Of a stretch of DNA of 48,673 nucleotides, positions 15,131 through 24,379 are shown in pieces. Numbering within the stretch: position 1 is the first letter of the stretch; each line of letters starts with the position of its first letter. The notes under the pieces are model-generated. The model did no database searches. It was not told where the DNA came from and was given only the letters and a program-made list of their open reading frames with translations. The DNA is taken from the NCBI GenBank assembly GCA_001552515.1, contig BCRI01000047.1, forward strand, positions 1-48,673, in the 5' to 3' direction. The position numbers were made by a program, and so were the translations under genes. This stretch comes from Sphaerimonospora mesophila NBRC 14179 = JCM 3151. Lineage in GTDB: Bacteria > Actinomycetota > Actinomycetes > Streptosporangiales > Streptosporangiaceae.

Positions 15131-16681
15131 TCAGCTGCCGCCCCTGGTGACCATCTCCTGGAACTCGGCGACGACCTGGCCGCCCCCGCTGTCGTACCAG
15201 CGCTTGATCTCGTCCTTGAGCTGCCCCTCGGTGATCTCGCCCGCCAGGTACTTGATCCGGGCGTCGCTGACGATCGGGTGCAGGGTCGCGCCCTTGGCCG
15301 TCAGCGTGGGCGAGACATAGGGCAGTGTGGGGTCGTGCACGGCGGTCCGCAGGTCGAGCTCCTCCAGCTCCTTGCGCAGCCGCAGGTTGTCCCGCTCGGC
15401 CTCGCTCGCGGGCTTGCGCTCGTAGGCGTCGCCGCCCACGCCGACGCTGGCCGTGGTGCCCAGCTGGATGAAGCCCCAGTCGACGTCGTTGTTGATGGTC
15501 TTGACCGCGGGGTCGTCCTCATTGATCAGTACGGCATAGCCGTCCTCGACCTTGAAGTTGCGTCCCTCGATGCCGTTGGTGAGCAGGATCGCCCCGTCTT
15601 CGGACGCCAGCCGGTCGAGGGCTCTGAGGGTGTCGTCGAGTTGCTCCTCGGTTCTGATGTGCTGCTTGGAGATCGCGATGATGCCGTTGTAGCCGAGGAA
15701 GGGCAGGGAGAACTTCTGCCCGTCGGGACGGGAGAGGTTGCCGGTCATCGCGAGCATGCCGGTGTAGTCGTCCGGATACTTCTCCCTCAGCAGGCCGTAC
15801 AGCTGTGTCGCCCGGACGTTGACGTCGATGATGATGCCGCCCTTGCCCTGGACGAACGGGTCGTTCCACTTGCCCGTGTCGAGCGTGGCGTAGTCGGGGT
15901 TGACCAGGCCCTCGTCGATCATCTTCTTGAGGTAGCGGTTGGCCGCGAAGAACTCCGGGGTGTCGAACTCGGGGACGAGCCTGCCGTCGCGCATGCCGAA
16001 GCCGTTCGGGGCGCCGAACCAGACGTCGACGGCGTTGTACGGGCTGGAGGCGTTGAAGACCGGGGTCGGCCACTTCGGGATGATGAGTCCGTAGGTGTCC
16101 TTCTTGCCGTTGCCGTCGGGGTCCTTCTCGGTGAAGGCCCTGGCGACCTCGTAGAGGTCGTCGGTGGTCTTGGGCAGATCCAGGCCGAGCCGGTCCAGCC
16201 AGTCCTTGCGCAGCAGTACGGCCGAGCGGAGCAGCGGGCGGACCCGGTAGACGCCGAAGTTCCTGCCGTTGGTCGAGGAGTTGAGCCGCGTCTGCTCGTT
16301 CCTGGGCTTCAGGTTGGGGTACTTGTCCAGCTTGTCGGTGAGGTCCCAGAACGCTCCGGCCTCCGCGGCCTTCACGAAGGACGGGCTCTTCTGATCCTGG
16401 ATCACCATGAGGTCGGGGATCCGGTCCGAGGCCAGCGTGACGTTGGTCTTGTCGCCGTACTCCGCGTTGGGCACCCAGGTGATCTTCAGTTTCTTCCCGG
16501 CCAGCTTCTCGACCGCCTGCTGCATCTCGCCGCCGGGGTCGGGAGCCGTGCCGAAGAGGGGGGCCATCACGGTCAGCTCGTTGCCCGGGCCCGGCTCGTC
16601 GCCCGCGGAGCAGGCGGCCGTGACGAAGGCGGCTGTTATCGCTACCGCGCCGGCGAGCAGCCGGTGGGGGGTGGTGTTCAT
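15131..16681 (-). CDS. Extracellular solute-binding lipoprotein of the oligosaccharide importer
   Basis: A 516-residue family-1 solute-binding protein. The N-terminus has a lipoprotein signal with cleavage before Cys (VTAACSAG, about residues 19-26), so it is anchored outside the membrane. The mature part resembles the LplA/YtcQ subgroup (KITWVPNAEYGDKTNV; long C-terminal helices). The start ATG at 16681 overlaps the stop of the membrane-protein gene upstream by ATGA, showing translational coupling. The gene stands before the two permeases, and ligand capture of RG-I fragments is inferred from context. Confidence 0.9.
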   Translation of the reverse strand: MNTTPHRLLAGAVAITAAFVTAACSAGDEPGPGNELTVMAPLFGTAPDPGGEMQQAVEKLAGKKLKITWVPNAEYGDKTNVTLASDRIPDLMVIQDQKSPSFVKAAEAGAFWDLTDKLDKYPNLKPRNEQTRLNSSTNGRNFGVYRVRPLLRSAVLLRKDWLDRLGLDLPKTTDDLYEVARAFTEKDPDGNGKKDTYGLIIPKWPTPVFNASSPYNAVDVWFGAPNGFGMRDGRLVPEFDTPEFFAANRYLKKMIDEGLVNPDYATLDTGKWNDPFVQGKGGIIIDVNVRATQLYGLLREKYPDDYTGMLAMTGNLSRPDGQKFSLPFLGYNGIIAISKQHIRTEEQLDDTLRALDRLASEDGAILLTNGIEGRNFKVEDGYAVLINEDDPAVKTINNDVDWGFIQLGTTASVGVGGDAYERKPASEAERDNLRLRKELEELDLRTAVHDPTLPYVSPTLTAKGATLHPIVSDARIKYLAGEITEGQLKDEIKRWYDSGGGQVVAEFQEMVTRGGS

Positions 16682-17295
16682 CGGTTGCCTTTCGAGCTCA
16701 GACGTGCCTCGTTCTCCGCGAAGAAGCGCAGGCAGAGCCAGGTGTTCAGCTGGATCCAGCCGCCCACGGCGAGCGTGAGCGCGAGGACCGGGAACGACGC
16801 GGCCGCCACCGTCACCGACATCAGGCAGAACAGCAGCAGGACCGATCCTGCGGGGTGGGCGAGCGCGAACAGCGACGCCCTGGGCAGGCACGCGAGGGGA
16901 CGCAGGTCGTAGTGCACGTACATCGGCAGCAGGTGGGCGGCCACCACGACCAGCGCGACCAGGGCCGTGTAGGTCGTCAGCCGGAGCGCCGCCGCCTCGG
17001 TGGCCGTGAAGTACAGATAGTCGGCGGCCAGGATGACGCCGGCCGCCACCAGTGGAAGCACCAGGAGCGAGCCGCGTGCGAACTCCCTGCGGTAGACCGC
17101 GGCGAACTCCCGCCGGGTGTGAAACGATTCACCCATCGCGTGCCGTCTCGCCACGGCGTACGCCGCGACCGTGGCCGGGCCGATGCCCAGGATCACGCCG
17201 CCCAGCAGGGTGAACGCGATCCAGAGGAGATTCAGCCGGGCCGCCCACAGCAGCTCGTCGCAGAATACGTAGATCCGGATAGACCAGCCGGTCAT
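16678..17295 (-). CDS. DUF624 (YesL-type) membrane protein
   Basis: A 205-residue integral membrane protein with four to five hydrophobic segments (LLWIAFTLLGGVILGIGPAT; TALVALVVVAAHLLPMYV; LLLFCLMSVTVAAASF). DUF624/YesL proteins usually lie at the head of LplABC-type sugar importer operons, as here; their role is unknown but a transport accessory is often assumed. I start it at ATG 17295 because the frame upstream lacks membrane-protein character. Its stop overlaps the binding-protein start. Confidence 0.85.
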   Translation of the reverse strand: MTGWSIRIYVFCDELLWAARLNLLWIAFTLLGGVILGIGPATVAAYAVARRHAMGESFHTRREFAAVYRREFARGSLLVLPLVAAGVILAADYLYFTATEAAALRLTTYTALVALVVVAAHLLPMYVHYDLRPLACLPRASLFALAHPAGSVLLLFCLMSVTVAAASFPVLALTLAVGGWIQLNTWLCLRFFAENEARLSSKGNR

Positions 17296-17654
17296 CGCGT
17301 GCCGATGTCCCGGCCGGATGTGTACGTATGAACGTGAGATTTCACCGGTGCTTCTACCTGCCCTGTGGATGCGGGTGGGGAACGATCGGTGGTGCGAAAT
17401 CGCGAAGCGGTCCGTCGTCGGTGCGCACGACGCGTTATCGGGATTAAAACGTTCTTCTCCCGATTCCACAAGGCCCAAGATTCCCCGACGCAGCAGGCAG
17501 ATGACAGGAGGCGGTAATTCACAGGAAATCGGGATGTAACCCCTATCGGCGGAGAACGCGCCAGCCGATGCCGATGCCGGTGCCAGCACCGGGCCCGGCC
17601 GGACGCACCCGCCGCTCCGGCGAGGCGCCACCGGACGCGGCGGGGGCGGGCGAC
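17296..17654. promoter_or_regulatory. Intergenic region with promoter and TAAAACGTTCTT operator of the importer operon
   Basis: On the minus strand TTGTGG (17471-17466) is followed after 17 bp by TTTAAT (17448-17443). The imperfect palindrome TAAAACGTTCTT (17445-17456) overlaps this -10. It matches the two sites around the rhamnose regulator (21263-21274 and 21420-21431). This links RG-I oligosaccharide import to the rhamnose repressor. The rest of the gap shows nothing further. Confidence 0.6.
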
Positions 17655-19703
17655 TCAGCGCGGAAAGGCGGCGGCAACGCCCGCGTCGACGGGGATGTGC
17701 AGGCCGGTCGTGCGGGACAGGTCGCCGCCGGTGAGCACGAACACGGCCGCCGCCACGTGCTCGGGCAGCACCTCCCGCTTCAGCAGCGTGCGCCGGGCGT
17801 AGAACTCGCCGAGCTCCTCCTCCGGCACGCCGTAGACCGCCGCCCGCCTGGCACCCCAGCCGGAGGCGAAGATGCCGGAGCCGCGGACCACCCCGTCGGG
17901 GTTGACGCCGTTGACCCGGATGCCGTGCCCGCCGAGCTCGGCCGCGAGCAGCCGCACCTGGTGGGCCTGGTCGGCCTTGGCCGCGCCGTACGCGACGTTG
18001 TCCGGCCCCGCGAATACGGCGTTCTTGGAGCAGATGTAGACGATGTCACCGCCGAGGCCCTGATCGATCATGACGCGGGCGCTCTCCCGCGAGACCAGGA
18101 ACGAGCCGCGGGCCATCACGTCGTGCTGCAGGTCCCAGTCGTCCACCGTGGTCTCCAGCAGCGGGCGCGACAGCGAAAGACCCGCGTTGTTGACCACCAC
18201 GTCCACCCCGCCGAAGGCCAGCACGGCCCGCCGTACGGCCCGGGCCACCTGGATCTCGTCGGTGACGTCGGCCAGGACGGCCACGGCGGCGTCGGCGGGC
18301 CGGTGGGCACGGGCCCCGATCTCGGCGGCCACCTTCTCTGCGGCGGCCGGGTCGCGGTCGGCGACCACCACGCAGGCGCCCTCGGCGGCCAGACGGCGCG
18401 CGGTGGCCGCGCCGATGCCCGAGCCGCCCCCGGTGACCAGCGCGACCCGGGCGGCCAGCGGCCCGGGCGCCGGCATGCGGCGCAGCTTGGCCTCCTCCAG
18501 GTCCCAGTATTCGATGCGGAACCGCTCCGACTCCTCGATCGGCGCATAGACCGACAGCGCCTCGGCGCCGCGCATCACGTTGATCGCGTTGACGTAGAAC
18601 TCGCCCGCCACGCGGGCCGTCCGCCCGTCCCGGCCGAAGGAGAACATGCCGACGCCCGGCACCAGCACGATCGCCGGGTCGGCGCCGCGCATCGGCGGCG
18701 AGTCCGGGGTGGCGTGCCGCTCGTAGTAGGCGTGGTACGACTTCCGGTAGGCCGCGTGCAGCTCGCCCAGGCGGGCGACCACGTCCTCCAGCGGCGCTTC
18801 GGCGGGCAGGTCCACCACCATCGGTGCGATCTTGGTACGCAGGAAGTGGTCGGGGCACGACGTCCCGCGCGCGGCCAGCTCCGGGTGCCGCTCGCGCGAC
18901 AGGAAGTCGAGCACCTCGGGGCCGTCGGTGTAGTGGCCGACCTGCCAGGCGTCGGTCGAGCACAGGCCGCGCAGCACGGGGAACAGCGCCGCCGCCCGCT
19001 CGTGCCTGGCCGGTTCCGGCAGCGGCGCGTAGCCCGGCAGCACGGGCCCGAACGGCTCGGGCCTGCCGTGTTCGGCGATGTACGCCTCGGCGGTACGGAT
19101 GATCCACAGCGAGTTGTCCGCGCATTCGGCCGAGGTCTCGCCCCAGGCGGTGATGCCGTGCCCGCCGAGGACGCAACCGACGGCCCGGGGGTCGGCGTCC
19201 TTGATCGCGGCGATGTCGAGGCCGAGCTGGAAACCGGGCCGCCGCCAGGGCACCCAGACGACCCTGTCGCCGTAGACGCGCCGGGTCAGCTCCGCTCCGT
19301 CGGCCGCGGTCGCGATGGCGATCCCCGCGTCGGGGTGGAGGTGGTCGACGTGCGCGGCGTCGACCAGGCCGTGCATCGCGGTGTCGATCGACGGAGCCGC
19401 CCCTTGCCTGCCGAACGCGCAGAAGTCGAACATCGCGACCATCTCGTCCTCGCGGTCCGCGCCCGGGTAGACGCCCTTCAGCGCGCGCAGCCGGTCGAGC
19501 CGGAGCACGGCCAGGCCGGCCTCGGTGAGCGTGCCGAGGTCGCCGCCCGACCCCTTCACCCACATCAGCTCCACGTCTGACCCGGTGACCGGGTCCACCG
19601 CCGTGCCCTTGGCCGAGACGTTGCCCCCGGCGAAGTTCGTGTTGCGGGGATCGGATCCCAGCAGGTGGGCGCGTTCGAGCAGCTGCTCGACCGGCGTGGT
19701 CAT
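17655..19703 (-). CDS. rhaD: Bifunctional rhamnulose-1-phosphate aldolase / lactaldehyde dehydrogenase (short-chain)
   Basis: A 682-residue fusion. The N-terminal class II aldolase/adducin half (about 1-390) has metal-ligand histidines in DHLHPD (His121, His123) and GGHGITAWGE; it splits L-rhamnulose-1-phosphate into dihydroxyacetone phosphate and L-lactaldehyde. The C-terminal SDR half (from about 425) has VTGGGSGIGAA, NNAGLS and the YGAAKAD active site and oxidises lactaldehyde to lactate with NAD. Such fusions (RhaE-W type) replace separate enzymes in actinobacteria and some Bacilli. ATG at 19703 follows GGGGGAAA. It is the last gene of the rhamnose operon, 31 bp after the isomerase gene. 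Confidence 0.92.
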   Translation of the reverse strand: MTTPVEQLLERAHLLGSDPRNTNFAGGNVSAKGTAVDPVTGSDVELMWVKGSGGDLGTLTEAGLAVLRLDRLRALKGVYPGADREDEMVAMFDFCAFGRQGAAPSIDTAMHGLVDAAHVDHLHPDAGIAIATAADGAELTRRVYGDRVVWVPWRRPGFQLGLDIAAIKDADPRAVGCVLGGHGITAWGETSAECADNSLWIIRTAEAYIAEHGRPEPFGPVLPGYAPLPEPARHERAAALFPVLRGLCSTDAWQVGHYTDGPEVLDFLSRERHPELAARGTSCPDHFLRTKIAPMVVDLPAEAPLEDVVARLGELHAAYRKSYHAYYERHATPDSPPMRGADPAIVLVPGVGMFSFGRDGRTARVAGEFYVNAINVMRGAEALSVYAPIEESERFRIEYWDLEEAKLRRMPAPGPLAARVALVTGGGSGIGAATARRLAAEGACVVVADRDPAAAEKVAAEIGARAHRPADAAVAVLADVTDEIQVARAVRRAVLAFGGVDVVVNNAGLSLSRPLLETTVDDWDLQHDVMARGSFLVSRESARVMIDQGLGGDIVYICSKNAVFAGPDNVAYGAAKADQAHQVRLLAAELGGHGIRVNGVNPDGVVRGSGIFASGWGARRAAVYGVPEEELGEFYARRTLLKREVLPEHVAAAVFVLTGGDLSRTTGLHIPVDAGVAAAFPR

Positions 19704-19734
19704 GACATTTCCCCCTATGGTGGTGATCGTGGGG

Positions 19735-20889
19735 TCAGGCGCCCCAACCGGCCTGGGTGCCGCCCACCCGCTCGTCCCGGATCCGCTCGAAGTAGCCGGA
19801 CCGGGCGTAGGCCCGCATCGGATCGGGATCCAGGCCCATCTCCTCGCGGAGCGAGGCGAGCAGCGGCCGCACGTCGGTGTCGTAGGCGTCCATGAGCACG
19901 GCGTTGGCGCCGAGCACGTCGCCCTCCGCCTGCGCGGCGGCCAGCGCCGCGGCGTCCACGAGCAGCGCCTTGGCGGTGGCCTCCTGGACGTTCATCACCG
20001 AGCGGATCTGACCGGCGATCTTCGGCTCGATGTTGTGGCACTGGTCGAGCATGAACGCGATCTCGGACCGCAGACCCCCGCCGCGCACCACCTCGTACAT
20101 GATCCGGAAGAGCTGGAACGGGTCGGCCGCGCCCACCATCAGGTCGTCGTCGGCGTAGAAGCGGGAGTTGAAGTCGAAGCCGCCGAGCCTGCCCTCGCGC
20201 AGCAGGAACGCCACGATGAACTCGATGTTCGTGCCCGGAGCGTGATGGCCGGTGTCCACGACGACCTGGGCCTTCGGACCGAGCCTGACGCAGTGGGCGA
20301 ACGCCGTGCCCCAGTCGGGGACGTCGGTCATGTAGAAGGCCGGCTCGAAGAGCTTGTACTCCAGCAGGAACCGCTGACCCTCGCCCAGCCGGTCGTACAC
20401 GGCGGCGAGCGCCTCGGCGAGCCGGTCCTGGCGGGCGCGGATGTCGTCCTGCCCCGGGTAGTTGGTCCCGTCGGAGAACCACAGCTTCAGGGTCGTCGAC
20501 CCGGTGGCGTCCATGATGTCCACGCACTCCAGCAGGTGACCGAGCGCCTTGCGCCGCACCGCCGGATCGGGGTTGGTGACGCTGCCGAGCCTGTAGTCGT
20601 CGTCCTGGAAGACGTTGGAGTTGATCGCGCCGATGCCGACCCCGAGAGCGGCGGCGTGCCGGGCGAGCCCCGCGTAGTCGTCGACCCTGTCCCATGGGAT
20701 GTGCAGGGCGACGGTCGGCGCGACCCCGGTGAACGCGTGCACCTGGGCGGCATCGGCGATCTTCTCGTACGGGTCGCGGGGCACGCCCGCCTGAGCGAAC
20801 ACCTTGAACCTGGTCCCGCTGTTGCCGTACGCCCAGGACGGCGTCTCGATGCGCTGCCCGCGTAACGCCGCCTTGATGTCGTCCCTCAT
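19735..20889 (-). CDS. rhaI: L-rhamnose isomerase (RhaI type)
   Basis: A 384-residue xylose-isomerase-like TIM barrel converting L-rhamnose to L-rhamnulose with divalent metal. Metal and substrate residues are visible in LLEYKLFEP, VVDTGHHAPGTN and FDFNSRFYADDDLMVG. Length and motifs fit the RhaI (Pseudomonas stutzeri-like) type rather than the E. coli RhaA type. The ATG at 20889 lies 12 bp after the mutarotase stop. Cytoplasmic, second gene in the mutarotase-isomerase-aldolase operon. Confidence 0.93.
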   Translation of the reverse strand: MRDDIKAALRGQRIETPSWAYGNSGTRFKVFAQAGVPRDPYEKIADAAQVHAFTGVAPTVALHIPWDRVDDYAGLARHAAALGVGIGAINSNVFQDDDYRLGSVTNPDPAVRRKALGHLLECVDIMDATGSTTLKLWFSDGTNYPGQDDIRARQDRLAEALAAVYDRLGEGQRFLLEYKLFEPAFYMTDVPDWGTAFAHCVRLGPKAQVVVDTGHHAPGTNIEFIVAFLLREGRLGGFDFNSRFYADDDLMVGAADPFQLFRIMYEVVRGGGLRSEIAFMLDQCHNIEPKIAGQIRSVMNVQEATAKALLVDAAALAAAQAEGDVLGANAVLMDAYDTDVRPLLASLREEMGLDPDPMRAYARSGYFERIRDERVGGTQAGWGA

Positions 20890-20901
20890 CAGATCCCCGA
20901 T

Positions 20902-21219
20902 TCAGTCAAGGTGGAAAACTTCGCGGAGGGCGACCATGCCCTCGTCGGGACGACCGTCGAGCCGTTCGAAGAACGGCGCCATCTCCGCCTGCCATCGGGC
21001 GTTGACCTCGAGCTCGGCCATCGCCGCCCTGGCGGCCGCGAAGTCGTGGGTCTCCAGATAGCCCACGAGCAGCCCGTCGTCCCGCAGGAACAGCGAGTAG
21101 TTGCGCCAGCCGGTCTCGCGCAGCGCCGCCCGCATCTCGGGCCACACCGCGCGGTGCCGCTCCCGGTACTCCTCCAGCCGGTCCGGCCGGACCCGCAGCA
21201 GGAAGCAGACTCGCTCCAC
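20902..21219 (-). CDS. rhaM: L-rhamnose mutarotase
   Basis: A 105-residue protein of the RhaM/YiiL family that interconverts alpha and beta L-rhamnopyranose. Family signatures seen are LRVRPDRLEEYRERHRAVWPEM at the N-terminus (residues 8-29), NYSLFLRDDGLLVGYLET in the middle and a C-terminal EVFHLD. The start is GTG at 21219 with GAGGAG eight bases upstream. It is the first gene of the rhamnose operon and divergent from the repressor. Confidence 0.93.
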   Translation of the reverse strand: MERVCFLLRVRPDRLEEYRERHRAVWPEMRAALRETGWRNYSLFLRDDGLLVGYLETHDFAAARAAMAELEVNARWQAEMAPFFERLDGRPDEGMVALREVFHLD

Positions 21220-21262
21220 AGGTCACGCTCCTCAGGGCATGGCGCGCGCCACGATGCTCGAT

Positions 21263-21274
21263 GAAAACGTTTTA
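21263..21274. promoter_or_regulatory. Rhamnose operator GAAAACGTTTTA
   Basis: Near-perfect palindrome with perfect core AAAACGTTTT (21264-21273). It lies just downstream of the rhaM promoter, so a bound LacI dimer would block it. Confidence 0.75.
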
Positions 21275-21290
21275 GTACGAGTCGCCCGGG

Positions 21291-21320
21291 ACGTTACGCC
21301 CGGCGATCAGCGCTTGTCAA
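21291..21320 (-). promoter_or_regulatory. Promoter of the rhaM-rhaI-rhaD operon
   Basis: On the minus strand TTGACA (21320-21315) and TAACGT (21296-21291) are 18 bp apart. Confidence 0.65.
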
Positions 21321-21419
21321 TGGTGGATGACGCGGATGTCCCCCATGGGCCACCCATGCCGGGGCGCCGCTCCACCGCTCCTGTCAGGAGATCTGCGGTA
21401 GTGTCTGGCCATCTGGGAG

Positions 21420-21431
21420 TAAGACGTTTTA
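21420..21431. promoter_or_regulatory. Rhamnose operator TAAGACGTTTTA
   Basis: A palindrome with one mismatch, 45 bp upstream of the repressor start codon, likely for autoregulation and control of the repressor-kinase unit. Confidence 0.7.
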
Positions 21432-21475
21432 ATCCGATCCGGATCGGAGCGGCGACCGAGAGACCGAGGAGAACA

Positions 21476-22513
21476 GTGGGGACCGTCAGCATCCGGGAGG
21501 TCGCCGCCCGCGCCGGCGTGTCACCCGGGACCATCTCGAACGTGCTCAACCGGCCGGAGCGGGTGGCCCCGGAGACCCGTGAGCGTGTCCTGCGCGCCAT
21601 CCGGGAGCTGGGCTTCGTACGGCACGGATCGGCCTCGACGCTGCGCGCCGGGCAGAGCCGGACGATCGGCCTGTCGGTCATCGACATCGGGAACCCGTTC
21701 TTCACCGACGTCGCGGCCGGCGTCGAGGAGGCGGCCAGCGAGCTCGGCTACGCGGTGATCTTCGGCAACTCGGCGGGCGCGCGGGACAAGGAGGAGCGCA
21801 ACCTGCTCGTGTTCGCCGAGCAGCGCGTGCGCGGCGTGCTGATCACGCCGTCCGACGACGACCGGGCCCGGCTCGACGCGCTGCGCGAGCGTGGCATCGG
21901 CGTCGTCCTCGTCGACCATCCGGCGCACCGTCCCGACGAGTGCTCGGTGGCCGTCAACGACTTCGCGGGCGGTCAGATGGCCATCGGCCACCTGCTGTCC
22001 CTCGGCGCGCGGCGGATCGGCTACGTCAGCGGCCCGCGCTCGATCCGCCAGTGCGCCGAGCGGGGGAGGGGCGCCGAGCGGGCCGTGGCCGCCGCCGGGC
22101 TCGACCCGGAGACCGCGATCGAGGTCGTCGAGGCGCCCGTCATGACGGCCAGGGAGGGGCAGCGGGCCGCCGCCTCGCTGCTGGCCTCCGGCCTGCCCGA
22201 CGCGGTGTTCTGCGCCAACGACCTGCTCGCCGTGGGGTTCCTGCGCGAGCTGCTGCGGGCGGGCGTACGCGTCCCGGGCGACGTGGCGCTCATCGGGTAC
22301 GACGACATCGACTTCGCCGCCGCGTCCGCCGTGTCGCTCAGCTCGATCCGCCAGCCGACCCACCGGCTCGGCCGGATCGCGACCGAGCTGCTCCTCGACG
22401 AATGCGATCACCCCGAGACGCACGTGCACCAGCAGGTGATGTTCCAGCCCGAGCTCGTCGTGCGGGAGTCGACCGCCGGCCGCGCCCAGGCGGCGGAACG
22501 GGAGGGCGCGTGA
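21476..22513 (+). CDS. LacI-family repressor of rhamnose and RG-I import genes
   Basis: A 345-residue LacI/GalR protein. The N-terminal HTH reads IREVAARAGVSPGTISNVLN; the sensor domain has FCANDLLAVGF and LIGYDDIDFAA. GTG at 21476 with GAGGAG upstream is chosen because the HTH starts within five residues; the frame is open farther 5' without HTH features. Its stop overlaps the kinase start (GTGA). It sits between divergent rhamnose genes, whose control regions carry NAAAACGTTTTA palindromes, so it is the probable repressor, released by rhamnose or a phosphorylated product. The HTH closely resembles that of the LacI protein at 26807-27892. Confidence 0.9.
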   Translation: MGTVSIREVAARAGVSPGTISNVLNRPERVAPETRERVLRAIRELGFVRHGSASTLRAGQSRTIGLSVIDIGNPFFTDVAAGVEEAASELGYAVIFGNSAGARDKEERNLLVFAEQRVRGVLITPSDDDRARLDALRERGIGVVLVDHPAHRPDECSVAVNDFAGGQMAIGHLLSLGARRIGYVSGPRSIRQCAERGRGAERAVAAAGLDPETAIEVVEAPVMTAREGQRAAASLLASGLPDAVFCANDLLAVGFLRELLRAGVRVPGDVALIGYDDIDFAAASAVSLSSIRQPTHRLGRIATELLLDECDHPETHVHQQVMFQPELVVRESTAGRAQAAEREGA

Positions 22514-23931
22514 GCGCGCACGCGGCCGTCGATCTCGGCGCGTCCAGCGGCCGGGTCATGGTCGTGCGGGTCGAGGGCGGGCGGGCGCGGATCACGGAGG
22601 CGCACCGCTTCCCCAACCGCCCGGTCCGGGTGAACGGCACGCTCCACTGGGACGTGCTCGCCCTCTACCGGGAGATCCTCGACGGGCTTCGGGCCGCGGG
22701 GCCGGTCGAGTCCGTCGGCGTCGACTCCTGGGCGGTCGACTACGGCCTGCTCGACGGCGACGGGCGCCTCATCGGCAACCCCGTCCACTACCGCGACCGC
22801 CGTACGGCCGGGATCATGGAGGACGTCTCGGCCAGGCTCGGCGCCGACCGGCTCTACCAGGTCGGCGGCCTGCAGTTCCTGCCGTTCAACACCGTCTACC
22901 AGCTGCTCGCCGAGCCCGCCCTCGACCGGGCGCGTACGATGCTGCTGATCCCCGACCTGATCTCGTACTGGCTGACCGGCGCCGTCGGGGCCGAGGCCAC
23001 CAACGCCTCCACCACCGGCCTGTACGACGTCCGCGCGCGGACCTGGTCAAGCGATCTGGCGCGGACGCTGGGCCTGCCGCCGGGCATCCTGCCCCCGCTC
23101 CGCGCGCCGGGCACGCCCGTCGGGACGCTGCGGCCCGAGGTGGCCGCCGACCTCGGGCCGCCGGGCGGCGCCGAGGTGACGGCGGTCGCCTCGCACGACA
23201 CCGCCTCCGCCGTGGCCGCCGTGCCCGCCGACGGCGACCGGTTCGCCTACATCTCGTCCGGCACCTGGTCGCTGGTGGGCCTGGAACTGCCCGCGCCCGT
23301 GCTCACCAAGGAGAGCCGGCTGGCCAACTTCACCAACGAGGGCGGGCTCGACGGCACCACCCGCTACCTGCGCAACGTCATGGGCCTGTGGATCCTCCAG
23401 GAGTGCCTGCGCGCCTGGGGCGAGGCCGATCTCACCGGGCTGCTGGCCGCTGCGGCGCGGGCGCGGCCGTTCGCCGCCGTGATCGACCCCGACGACCCGG
23501 TCTTCCTGCCGCCGGGCGACATGCCGGGCAGGATCGCCGGTTACTGCGAGCGCACCGGCCAGCGCCCGCCCGACGGCCGGGAGGCGACCGTGCGGTGTGT
23601 GCTGGAGAGCCTCGCCCTCGCCTACCGCCGCACCCTCCGGCAGGCCGTACGGCTCAGCGGCCGGGACGTCGAGGTCGTCCACGTCGTGGGCGGCGGGGCG
23701 CGCAACGCCACGCTGTGCCAGATGACGGCCGACGCCACGGGGCTGCCCGTGGTCGCCGGACCGGTCGAGGCGGCCGCCCTGGGCAACGGCCTGGTGCAGG
23801 CACGCGCCCGCGGCGAGGTGGACGACATCCGCGACCTCGTCCGGCGCAGCGCACCGCTGCGTACCTACCGTCCCCGGGGCGGGGAGACCGCCTGGGACCG
23901 CGCCGAGTCCCGCCTGCCCGCGATCCGGTAG
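22510..23931 (+). CDS. rhaB: Rhamnulokinase
   Basis: A 473-residue FGGY-family kinase phosphorylating L-rhamnulose at C1. Visible motifs are VDLGASSGRVMV (phosphate 1), GVDSWAVDYGLLD (substrate region and catalytic Asp), ISSGTWSLVGLE and VVGGGARNATLCQM (adenosine and phosphate binding). The GTG at 22510 overlaps the repressor stop by four bases, so kinase and repressor are translated together; this separates the kinase from the rest of the pathway on the opposite strand. Confidence 0.94.
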   Translation: MSAHAAVDLGASSGRVMVVRVEGGRARITEAHRFPNRPVRVNGTLHWDVLALYREILDGLRAAGPVESVGVDSWAVDYGLLDGDGRLIGNPVHYRDRRTAGIMEDVSARLGADRLYQVGGLQFLPFNTVYQLLAEPALDRARTMLLIPDLISYWLTGAVGAEATNASTTGLYDVRARTWSSDLARTLGLPPGILPPLRAPGTPVGTLRPEVAADLGPPGGAEVTAVASHDTASAVAAVPADGDRFAYISSGTWSLVGLELPAPVLTKESRLANFTNEGGLDGTTRYLRNVMGLWILQECLRAWGEADLTGLLAAAARARPFAAVIDPDDPVFLPPGDMPGRIAGYCERTGQRPPDGREATVRCVLESLALAYRRTLRQAVRLSGRDVEVVHVVGGGARNATLCQMTADATGLPVVAGPVEAAALGNGLVQARARGEVDDIRDLVRRSAPLRTYRPRGGETAWDRAESRLPAIR

Positions 23932-24379
23932 GAACCCGCTTCAGACCGCCGGATGGCCGCCGGATGAACGGCCGGTTTCGCGAAAAGGGGGCGGGCCGTC
24001 CGCCGCGGCCGGGAATGGCGCACCGAAAGTCATTGGCATATCACCGATACGCTCACCTGCTGAGGAACTTTCGCCACTATCCCAAAAGTTGCGCCCACAT
24101 CGGGTGGGAGGTGTGAAATTTTCATCCCCCATTGTTCCCCGCAATGGGGATCGTGGCCGCGCTGAGCTGCGCGATCACTTGCCCGGTTATCCATGGCATT
24201 CTCGTCTCGACCGTCGCGGAGTTGACGGGGCGATCGGCGATTTTTACCGTCTGAACCACTTTGCGGCAGTGATGTGACCGTCGCTCATGCAGCGTCCGAC
24301 CCGTGGCGCGAGGATCGGGATCCTGGCCAGACGATCCCCGAACGACCCGTAGGAACCCACATCTGATTGGGGCGTGTTA
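23932..24379. promoter_or_regulatory. Intergenic region before the PL11 lyase with a hairpin and a promoter
   Basis: The hairpin CCCCATTG (24127-24134) / CAATGGGG (24142-24149) with a 7-nt loop may end the kinase transcript or fold in a leader. Downstream, TTGACG (24222-24227) and TACCGT (24245-24250) are 17 bp apart, giving a leader of roughly 120 nt before the lyase. The first 150 bp show nothing else. Confidence 0.5.

Noticed and set aside
16682-16891. Upstream extension of the solute-binding protein
   Set aside because: It would run through the YesL-type gene and bury the lipoprotein signal; ATGA coupling at 16678-16681 gives the natural start.
24374-24379. GTG 24374 as start of the PL11 lyase
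   Set aside because: ATG 24380 has the better ribosome-binding-site distance and begins a typical signal peptide with basic residues.
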